NCBI RefSeq assembly: GCF_964355755.1
Contig: NC_092679.1
Span: 18,218,932-18,282,931, forward strand
Reading direction: 5' to 3'
DNA: 64,000 nucleotides
DNA from: Antedon mediterranea
Lineage: Eukaryota; Echinodermata; Crinoidea; Comatulida; Antedonidae
The translations under genes were made by a program, and so were the position numbers. A model generated the notes under the pieces. The model made no database searches, was not told the origin of the DNA, and saw only the letters and a program-made list of their open reading frames with translations. Shown in pieces: positions 21,485-33,400 of this stretch (positions are counted from its first letter, which is position 1; the number at the start of each line of letters is the position of its first letter).

Positions 21485-24400
21485 AGTTTTACCTTTTATA
21501 CATAATGTATTTATATATTTTTATCAAATTTTGTAAAATACTACTTTTCAGCCTTTTGGCTGCCGTTGTATTTTGATGTCTTTTTATGAATAAATATACC
21601 TAAATGATAAATGAATATGAAGCAACAACTGTGTAAAGCTCACATAACAGTGGCGGATCCAGGATTCTGAAATATGGGGGCCCAGTGTCTAAAAATGGTG
21701 CCAAGTTTAATTTGATGTCCTATCTTTTGCATTATATTACAATTTCTGCGATTGGGCCTAGGTTCTTGAATCCGTTCCTATTACAATCTATGTTATGAAG
21801 GCTTCTAAAGCAGAAGCTAACCGGTTTGGAAAGTTACTGTATGCAGTTCTGTTATGTTTTGCTAGTTTGATTAGTAATATTATAAACAATTTTGATTAGA
21901 TGTTATACCTTTTCCTAAAAAATAAAAATAAACCAGAGAATCAGTTATTCTATTGTTTGTAAAAAGCAAAATATATAATTTCATATTTTATTTAATAACA
22001 TAACATTCCATAGTATTTTAAGTCAATTCCTAATGCCATGCCATATACTGTAGTATTTATATACTGTATGAGTAAACAAGCTATGTGCAAATACCATTTC
22101 CTAAAGGTTTTCAGCATACAGCGTACTAATATATTAGAAATAAGATTAGATAATATCATAATTATTAATTCATCTATGTAAATTATCAGAATTTCAATTA
22201 TGCATTAAATATATAACTTCCCCAAAAAATAAGGATATTGTTACTTAATAATTGCAATTTATTAATTTATAAAAACAAAACACATTCAAACTGAAATTCA
22301 AATGAAACTAAAAAGGTAAATACAACAGAAAATGTGTATAATTATTTAAATTAAAAATGCAAAATTATGCAACAGGCATATAATGCAGAACAACTAAATC
22401 AATCAAACTACCGCTTTTGATGTTGGTGCTCCCGCAGTTGGCTAGAAAGAAGACGCAACATAAATGATTGAAAACAATTTACAACTCTCTACTGTATAGC
22501 AATTCAATGAGACTTACAATTCAATTCATTCCATGTAACAATCTACTGTATTTTCAGACTGTTAGCGTTACCCAGGCATTGCTCACTGTATTAATCATTT
22601 CAAACAAGTTACCCATACTATTACTTTATGTAGGTTTTTGTTTAATTTTTAATAATCACCCTAGTATCAAATTACACACAAAGTACTCAATGTCATATTA
22701 TCAAGTTTTAAACTGGTTTAGTCTATACTATGATGACCGGGTATAGTCTCAGGGGGCCTGGGTATAATATTTGTGGAAATTAAATGGTTGGATTATATTG
22801 TATTTAACAATTGAATTTACCATACCCTTGTTTCTGATCCAAATGATCCTCAATTAGCAGGTGTGATTATACAGTACTTGAGAATGGGATTATACTCGAG
22901 CACAGGATGATACTCGGTCATATACGGTTGTAAATAATAATAGCTTTGTAAGGTATGTTTGGGTTATATTATCAGTATTATTTTATTAAAATTAAGTATA
23001 AAGTAATAAACAATCAATGACTTGCAAATTCAACCATAATAGTGTTTAATGTGAGTATTGGTATATTTATTTGCATACAGTATGTGATCCACCTGTACTG
23101 CATGTTCCAAGTGTAAAATATAAATATATAGTGTAGCTAATACTATATAGAAGAATTTTGTGTTGCACGTTATTATAGTGCCACTGGTCAAGAGTCCTTC
23201 ATGCAGGTTTAGTTTATTCTAAATAAATATTTTTAATTTATTAAAAAAATAAAATATAGTCCATGCAGAAATAATAATAATTTTTAAATATTTTTAGTTG
23301 AATATGCCATTTTAATGTAACATAATAGTTATTCACTTTGACTAAAAATGGATGGGAAAAAAAATAGCTGAAAAAGGTATTTAAAGCAAAAAAATCTTTA
23401 ATTGTCCGTCAGACAATGGGTTTTTGGTTAAATGTAATCGTTTACTTTGTCTTTTACAAGTAAAATTTTTTTTAACAGAAGTGAATAACTTTACTAAAAC
23501 TGCAAAATGGCCTATCAAAAGTATGATTTTATTAATCTTCATTTTTGGGGGACAATACATCTTTAACCATTTACAATTTCATGCTGTTAGTATTTGATCA
23601 ATTTTTCTCCCCAGAAGTATATTGACATTGGTAAAATCGGTTTTGTCATGTACAATGATATTGATAACTGTACTACTGTATAGCCAGAAGAGGGAGTGTA
23701 TAGCCAGAAGAGGGAGAATATACCCCTGGGTGGTAACAGGGCCCTGTTAATACCTTAGTCACAGATTTATTAATGATCTTTAAAAAGAATATAATTAAAA
23801 ATGTTAATTCTAATACTAGTGTATATATTTGTTCCATTTTGACATGCAATAGTAAAAGTCAATGTTAGTTATAAATAAATGTTAATAATATCTTTTAAAA
23901 AGATAAATATTTTTACCTGAGCTTCCTGAATATAGAAAGTTAACAAAAAAATGAATTTACTAAACGGATAATGATAATAAAACAAAATGATACATACAAT
24001 GAAAACACATTAAATAAGATAAATTATAATTGTATATTTAATTAAGACAAACACTTATATGAAAACAATAAGGTTTTGATTAAATGAATAAGTAGGCAGT
24101 TTTGGTTAAGGTATTTCTATATAAGGGTTACTTATTTTCAAAACCAAAAAAAAACCAAAAGAACTATTGGTTTCATTTTGTATTTCAACATTTGAAAATG
24201 TATCATTAACCAAAAGAAAAATCTGTTTTGCCAACAAAAGTATCCCAGTTTATTTAAAGATAATCAAACATAAAAAAGAGTATTAGAGAAAAAAAAGCAG
24301 GTAAACAAACAATGAAAAATGAATTACCTCTTTGGGAAGTTCAACAACACCAGTTTCTTCATCAATATCTCTAAAATAAGAAAAAAAAGATTACTTCTTT

Positions 24401-27400
24401 AAAGAGATTTGGTTTTGTACACAAAACACATCTTGCAATCATCTCGTTGTATATTATGACACTAAATGTACTGAATTTTTAGTACATAGAAACCCTCCTG
24501 TGGGAAACTCCTTAAGGGACACTTTGTCATGAAAGAAACAAGGATAAATGCATGGCTACACTATGGTCAACTCCTATTCAGGGAACACCTCTGAACAAAC
24601 CAAGCCCCTAGCTTCTACTGTATTCATTTCCAAAAAGCAACTATCAACTCACTTGGCCTCTGACTTCTTCAAACTGTAGATTCTCAAAACAAAGTCACCT
24701 TCTTCGTTTGAATTAAATGTTGAAGGTATGATGACATATTCTCCCTTTGGTAGCGTGAAACGTCCACAGATTTCTCTGGTGTTTATGAATGTATTGGAAC
24801 GGGCCTTGGAGGCGTTGTACAAAAAGAACTCCTTTGGCATGATTTCCATGTTTTTGTTCTTCTTGCTTTTTAACTGAAAATTAAAGTTATTGTGAATGTA
24901 ATAAAAATTAAAGTTATTGTGAATGTAATAAAAAAAAAAGAACATCTGAAAGAAATCATACCTATTTTGTGCCCAGCTTACCTGGATAAACCGACAATAG
25001 CCTTTTGCCTCCAAGAGTGAGATATGACTAGTTGAAATTGAAAACCCCTCTCCACAAATGAAAGTATGGTAGTATCTTGAAATGGATGGGACACCAGCGG
25101 AGTTTGGAGGGAAATTTTGTTAAGATGTGTTTTTTTGTTGTTGTTGAGAGGAATGAGATTTGAATTTTGCCATTTCATAAACCTCTGTACAGCAGATTTG
25201 AAACCTTGCATTCGTGTGCAACAATCGGGATACTAAATGGATTGTAATTGTTAGATTAATACCTCATAGATGGCAAAGCCAATTGTCAGGTTGTCAATAC
25301 CCATCCTCTTCTGTTTGCGGCGATGTTTTTGCATGAGACTAACAATAAATGTAGATCCTCCTTCAATCTTGACAGCGTTGTCCTCTTCATCATCGTTATC
25401 CTCATCGTCACTACCATCCTCTTCTTCCAATTTTAGTCGGATTTGTGGGTTGATCCAGAAAGTGTCTTTATTTAAAATTATAATAAATATGTCATTATTG
25501 TATGTTATTTTTCCAAGTAGTAGGTATTACCTACCAAATTAGAGAGATCAAACCTCAGCCTGTTAATCTACTTTCAAGGATACAGTCTATTATGTTTAAA
25601 AGACTGATGGAAGCACAAACGTCTTTCATCAACATATTCCTACAGTATACTGTGCAGAACCTTGTTGAAGTACAGGCGCACATAGATGATGGAATACACT
25701 TAATCCACTACAAGGTAAATTCATGCAATACAATATTGTAAGATGATTTACTAATTTTACAAATTCTTATATTTAGGTCAAACCTGGGAAGTTCCTGCAA
25801 CCGCCTGCAGAACAGTTCTTCTGCCAGCGGCCGTGAGTAGAATTCACATTGTAATTTTTCTTGCTCAACACTTCCCCTGGTGGAAGGTTACAAATGTCCA
25901 ATCGCATGAATTCACGGGTGAAATCACGGAATTCCATCCTGGAGAAAAATTAGGTAAATACTGCATTTCATCTCCTTTATTCATCTTGATACAAGTATTA
26001 ATAAATCAGTGAAAATGTGTTATATTATTGCATTCGTTACTAAGGTTATTAGAGATTAGTTCTTACCAGAATTCTCCATCATCTGAAGTTTCCAGACCAA
26101 GTTGTTTCTTTTCTTGAGCAGAGACAGCTTCCCATTCACGTGATCTGTTTATGATAAAAACAAATTGTCAGAAAATTGGGAACAAATCTAATGTGTTTAA
26201 AATGTGACATACAAGTGGTTAGACTTACTCATCACTCCATGCACCGTTCCATTCTGATTTTCCCCACGGATTACGCACCCTCACAAGACGGACATCTTTC
26301 TGGCGTGAACGAAGATTAACCTGTAAAATAAAAATCAATTAGTAACAAGTACAAGAAAAGTGTATAGCAGAATACTCACTTGAGGGCAGGGTTTATGGAA
26401 TATACCATTATCTGATATGGGATGTTTATCAAATTTTATATATTCGAGTAGCTCTTTTCTTGGAGATAATAGGCTTTATTCAGGTAAATTAGGTACAAAA
26501 TAGACTACCATCATATAAAACTTCATAAAAGATCATACCTTGGTGACACCTGTAATTGTGTAGGCATGTCCACAGATAAGACCATTGTTTTGTTTAGCCT
26601 CCACCTGTCCGGGCACAGCTTCAATGGAACAACCCATCTGAGAGCTTCTCTTGAATGCTGAAATCATGGTCTTAAAGAGTTTCTTAGGAGTCTTTTCACG
26701 AAGGTCGATAGCTTCAGCAACTCCTCCAGTGAAATCAGCCATTGCCTCAACAACGTTGCCTCCTTTTAATGCTTCGTAGGAGCCGTGGAGTCTACAAGAA
26801 ATAAGTAATTCACAAACTATTATGTTACGCTCATAAAATGCACGGTCATTACAGAGCTTCTTTTATTAGTTAAATATTATATTATTATTAATTTTTGTTT
26901 AATTTTGTTTAAACCTTGACCTTCAGAAAACCATTACTGTGTATATTACTTTCCAGTTAAAAAATACTTTAATTTTAAACATACTTAGCATAAGCCTTCT
27001 CCATAAGAGCACTCCAGAACTCAGTCTTCTCCTTGGAATGGACAAACACCAGTTCACCATTGTAAGTTGGAAGGCGATCGTCCACAACCACATCAACCCA
27101 TTCACCATACTGCCAAAACTGAAAGTGGAAGATTCCGGCATAATCTCTCTTGAATGTTTGTTCTGCTGGACAGACTCGGTGAAGGAGGTTCTGTTGGAGT
27201 GAAAGAGATGCAACGGCTGCCAAGAACCAACAGTCACCTAAAAATAATGAATAAATAAACAATAGTTAATAGTCAAAATATCTTTCTTTGTTCTTGGTGC
27301 AATATTAATATTAATCTCTGTGCAGTACATCCTTGTATAGTAATAAGTTTAAATAAGTCATTCCAATTACCTAAATACCTAACATTTTATCTGTGTCAAT

Positions 27401-30400
27401 ATTAGGTATCCACTAATGTGTAATTTGGTTTGTCAGTATTTTGAAACTGTAAAATTTTGAAATAATATGTTTTGATTTATGAACAGCAGGCTGTTGTGTA
27501 CTTACATTTTATAACTGGGTGTTGGAATTTGAATAGCGCCCTAAACAAACCAATGTTGGTGATTCTAAGATCCCTTTCAGAGTATGGATGGTTGAACTTT
27601 GTTTTGTTTCACACATATTTTAATTACTTTAATTTTAATTAATTGTTCTAATAAATAGTTCAGGATTCGTCAGCCTATTTTTGACTTATTAGGCTTGTTC
27701 AAAGAAATAATTCTGAATTCGGCAGCCTATTTTATTTACAACTTATTAGGCTTGTTCAATTCAATAGTACAGCATTCAGCAGCCTCTGGGTTAAAGGAGA
27801 CAGATTTTTGGAATAGCGTGTTAGGTGGTTCAAGGACAATATTATTATTTGTTTGTCTAATATCTTATTATCTTTACTGTATGTAAAGGCTTGTGGCGCA
27901 GTGTATTAGACGTTTGGACTACTGATCATAAGATTATGGGTTCAAATCCAATGCTCGTCCCATTGCTTGTATCCTTTACACTTACGTTTGCCTCTCTATC
28001 CACCCAGGTGTATAAAGAATGGGTACCTGTTATTGATCAAGATACAACTTTGCACTGATTACTAGCTGCATTATGGGAGTATGATTCCATACATGTTTGA
28101 TAAAAAAAAATGGCCGGGATAATATTTGTACAGAGCTTAGAGGTTTGACAACATTACTGTAGGTGCTTTATAAATCCACAGGATATTATTAAAGGCTATT
28201 GAAATACAATGTATTATTATAGCATCGACACTTTTACCTACATTAATACTATTAGCCTGCTCCATTCTTTAGCTTATTGAATCATCTACCGTATACATAT
28301 CATTTTACTACAACTGATAAAAATCATTCATCCATACAATTTCTGTATGGAAATATGCTAAATTGTTATGCTTATATCAAAGCATACCTACTCCTATTTT
28401 TTTCCCATTCATTTCTATTCATAGCCCAAAATACTAAATTCAAATATGATAATTTAAAATACAGTATTATATATTCTTTGCATCAGTGAGCTAAGTTTAT
28501 TGGTCAATTGTTTTGCCCAGGTATGCATGTACTGTATTTATGTAATTATACTGGAGACATTTAGAACACTTGAGTAAACAAATTTGCAATTATAATTCTT
28601 GCAGTAATTATAAGCTTAGAAATCCAGAGAATATAAGGAGGGGAAATGGCACAGTAAGAACCAACATTGAATGAATGATTGCAAGGTATATTATAGCATC
28701 ATTATCTCTAAATTTAAATACTATAGAGCATTCATTAGAAAATAATTGTCATTTAAGTAAATGAGTTATTTCTTTTGTAGTCCTTTCCTAACTCAGCGGA
28801 TATGACTTTGCAGACAGACACACGCTTCAAAATATTTAATTTAATATGGAAATGTCAGGAATTTGAGCAGTTGAACTGTAGACCAGTTAGGAATTCTGTC
28901 TAGTAAGATCACAAGCATGGAAACAACTGACCTAGCAGCACTGGGGATCATTTTACCATCTTGTTTATGTTACATATTTTAGGTAATATTTGGACATCTG
29001 TCTGGCATCATTTCTCATTCTGAGTCATACTTATTTTTTAAAAACACTTTTAAGCAGAGCATGTTCTTTTTTTTTACAATCAAAATAATTTGACTGTAGT
29101 AAAAAGCACCATATCATTATGTTATGTACAATTATTAAGGTCACTAGAGATAGAGTACTCCTTCCTTTAAAAACACAAACAAATGCAAAATGCCCACACA
29201 TTATTTACTTACTTCACTGGAACTTCTTAAGTTCAATCAATCTTTCTTTGAATTAGGACAATATAGCATAGTCCTAAACCATACTATAGTTTCAAAACAC
29301 TATTGTCTACTCCCACTGGTTTACCACAGGCATATAACATTATCAGACAAGCCATTGTCATTGCATGACTATTCTTATTACCCTGTATATACTGTATTTA
29401 TAAGAGATTTACGGAGCAGCCCAAGCGGAAATGTCGGCAGACTTTTCAGCTGAAGGCAGTAATAATATATATATATATACTACTGTATTTGGACTAAACT
29501 AACAATTGCTTTAGATACTGAGTATTTGCGCCACAGGTGAATAAATTGCGCCCCCGGACAACCACCCCCTTAGGATAACTACCCCCCGGTCAACTACCCC
29601 CCCCCCCCCATCCAAAAGTAGACAAATATATAGGACCGGTTTCTGTAAAAATGAAAATGAAATCATCTGTTTTTAACGGGTGTTTCGAAACTAGAGACCC
29701 GAGACCAGAGACCTGACACGAGACCCAATACGAAAAGGGAGACCTATATTTGGGTCTCCCTTTTCGTATATTAGGGTCTCTCTTTTCGTATAGTGTGGTC
29801 TCTCTTTTCGTATAGTGGGGTCTCCCTTTTCTTATAGTGGGTCTCCCTTTTCGTATATTTGGGTCACCCATTTATGAATACACTTTACACTACAGACGAA
29901 GTACACTACAGAGGATTTACAGGGCACAATATATGTGTTTGCCCTTCTTATCTTTAAAAATATTGTTAGATTGGTCTCTGTGTCCCTTTTATATCACACC
30001 TCAGTGTATCATTATCTGATTGGTTAATTTTGTATTGCATGTTGTTCGGTATAACCTTTACTGCACAGTAAAGGTTATATATAATGGTTCTATTTATCAA
30101 ATAGTAGAATTTTGTGAAACATGAGACTACGGACTGTTTGAGACGTTTCTTGTGTGTATAACAGTATAATGTTGTTTATTTGTTATTTTCTGCAGTCAAA
30201 ATCTTAGCCTTTTTAATGCCTGCCTCCTACCTACCATTTTTCAATTCAATTCAATTCAATTTCTTTTTATTTCGGAAATATCATCCATATTAATAAACTT
30301 ATTAACAGAAAAAGACAAATCTAAACTTAAGTATAAAGAATAACTCCCTGATTTGACATAGCTAGAAACCATATACTTTATATTGTCACGCAACTGTGTT

Positions 30401-33400
30401 TTTGCTTTAAATAGGCCAAGAGCATTAGATTTACTGTAGATAACCTGGTATTGTAACAAGCTGAAGTGTATTTGCATTAGTTGCTTTAAAATGCATTGTT
30501 ACAGTATGCAGCATGAGAAGAGAACTTTTCTCTGAAAACAGGACATTGGCAAGACCAATAGTACTGTATCTTGTTTATCTACTGCTGTATTATCGACAAC
30601 CTTACTACTTTATAAGGATATTATACTTGTACTTATTGTTTTATATGGAACAATCATTGTACACCTACAAAACCACAGACACCACAGCAAAGTGTAGGTG
30701 CAAGTTAACAAGCCATTTGTTACCACAAAAGTACTGTATCAACAAATTAAAAAATTTAGAGCCTGTTTCTATCAAAGATTTTCTAACCTGTTGTGGGTTA
30801 TTGTTACAAAAAATATCATTTTATCATGTAATTTTTACAAAGGATGTCGCTATCCACAGACAGTTACTCAAATGTTTGTGCGACCTTCTGAAACCGGTTT
30901 AAAAATCAACCCTTAAACATTAAAATAAAGACACAAAAAATATATTATATTTGATTATTTGTTTTTTTGTGGAAATTCTTAAGGTTACGAATATAGAGTT
31001 TGCTAAAATGAATAGGAGAACAAAAGGTGAGCTCTAATGTGTACTTACCAAGCATACCCTGCTCAATGTCAAAACGGCTCGCTCCTCCTACAAAAAATTC
31101 AGGGTTATCCACAATTTCCTGAAAAAAACAAATCAAGACAAAAATCAACTATTTTTTGTTTCTAAATAAGTATTTTTAAACTAATGATTTTATGCTAATT
31201 AAGTAGACTAACAAAGTATATAGTACAATGTCTATTAAGGGGACCCCCCCCCCCCAATCTGGAGGACCCAACTAGGTACTATGTTCTCTTATCCCCCATG
31301 TTAAAACCTATTGCCTATTGTTCATTCACATTCCCCTTAAAGGTATCTAGTATCAAACAACGGCCTCTACTCTACTGTAATATATAAAATATTTCTGTCA
31401 ACAAAATTTAAAACAAACAATTTTTTTATAAATGTGTAATAATAGTTATTTGCATTATTTATTGCAAATATTATGTTGAATTCTATAATTACTACATATT
31501 TACAAGGTTTTTTCTGTGATGCAAGGATGGAATATTAAAAATAATGCAAACAAGAAAATTACAGTATCAATGGTTCTTACAATTTGCAATTCCTACTTAG
31601 TGTAAAAAAAGAAGCTGTTCACAAAGTTATCATTACGGTACATTGTTAATTTAGCACATATGACTTCATCGGATTTGCCTAGGTGCTACGTTAAAATAAT
31701 ACTGTTTTTATACTAGAACTAAAATATGATTACATATATCAATATGGCCTCTATGTCACACTATGGTGGCCTCTACTTGTCAATGTCCTGTCAGCAATCT
31801 AATCCTAGTGATGTTCAAAGTGTGATGTACCGATGAATTAATTTATAATATGCTGGTCACAATTAGCGCTACAGAGCAGGAAGTCCTTGAAACGCACTGA
31901 TAAACATATAATTCTGCATATACTGTAGCTACATTAAATTTTATATACAAATATCAATTATATATTTCAAATATTTTATTTAGTTGCTTATGTAAAATGA
32001 AGTTTTCACATTTTATAAACATTTAAAACCCATTAAACTGGACAGGTTTAGGCCTAGTGGATCATAAACATCTCGGTGGGAGCTTTTATCTATAGCAATA
32101 TATATCTAGAGTAAACTATACATTTAACTATATTTTATTGCATGTGCAGATTTTACATATTAAACTAATGTAGACATTATATAGGTTGGTGCCGCTTTGT
32201 ATACAGCAATATTACTATATCAATCATATTACTGTATCAATCATATTACTGTATCAATCATATTAATGTATCAATCATATTACTGTACTGTATCAATCAT
32301 ATTACTGTACTGTATCAATCATATTACTGTATCAATCATATTACTGTATCAATCATATTACTGTATCAATCATATTACTGTATCAATCATATTACTGTAT
32401 CAATCATATTACTGTATCAATCATATTACTGTATCAATCATATTACTGTATCAATCATATTACTGTATCAATCATATTACTGTATCAATCATATTACTGT
32501 ATCAATCATATTACTCGTCAATGTTAGTTTTGTCTAAATGTCCATTCCCTGAGCTATACTGTAGCCGCCAGTGATCATTTACATAATTTATAATAATATT
32601 TATTAATTATCTCAAGAATACAAATCATTAATCATTAATTAATAAAATTTTAAGCAATTTACTATATCCATAAGCAAATATATAAATGTATTTTCATCTC
32701 GGTTCAAATGGATAATGAAGTTTTTTATGGTTTTTGTTTACAGTACAGGAAAGTAATCCTTGACGAAAAGGACACCAACCCTGCACAATTATTTGCATAT
32801 TTCTTAGGTGTACACATACTGTATGATGTGTACATTTTAAAGAACAGACATCTTTTGTAATGAGTAGAGGGTTAAACCCTTGAGTATTTTTCTTCAAATT
32901 TGGCCCCTTTTACAGCAGTCAATATGGGCCTGCTGTCCCTGTCCAGATTTAATCCTAGTATAGTTTTGTTTAAGCTGCAAAAGGAATTATCACACCAAGA
33001 AGTTATACAATTTTTGTCGTTAATATATTTGTGATGAATACATAAACATTGGAGCATGTAATTGTCATAGATTTTATGCGCAGTAACCATCCAAACTTTC
33101 TTTTATTTCAGATTATATCAACACACTTTAATTTTAAGTTCCAACCCTAAGAAGCCTCAATTATACCTTCAAAATGTACAGGTTGTACCGCTTGTATATT
33201 GGCCACCCACCCGCTGTAGCCCATCCCAAAGTATTCCCAACTCTTGAAAACTAATCCACACCCTTGCATTTCATAAATTCCTTATACTTTACTATATATG
33301 TATTATCTAGTTTATACTGTTGTACATTGCACTGTAATCCATATTATCTGATGGAAAAATATGGCGCAAACACCCAAAACAGTGGTTGACATAATTTATA

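Larger units (their letters stand above)
27238..31048. other. Calpain intron 2 content
   Basis: A 3.8-kb intron holding a threefold degenerate repeat (27655-27800), a tRNA-derived SINE (27889-28200), C-rich tracts (29550-29610), a GGGTCTCCCTTTTCGTATA array (29727-29869) and a possible LINE tail (30240-30480). The frame at 30513-30902 has no family resemblance and is not called. Confidence 0.55.

Noticed and set aside
29590-29871. 93-codon minus-strand frame with NIRKGRP-type repeats
   Set aside because: Translation of the GGGTCTCCC tandem array only.
30513-30902. 129-codon plus-strand frame inside calpain intron 2
   Set aside because: AT-rich, Tyr/Leu-rich composition, no recognisable motif and no splice partner; the length is possible by chance in this composition.
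32211-32515. Regular short repeats that could be mistaken for a CRISPR array
   Set aside because: Units abut each other with no unique spacers, and the genome is clearly animal nuclear DNA.
32197-32574. 125-codon open frame with a striking 17-residue period
   Set aside because: It is entirely produced by the 17-bp minisatellite; there is no codon bias, no splice context and no family.
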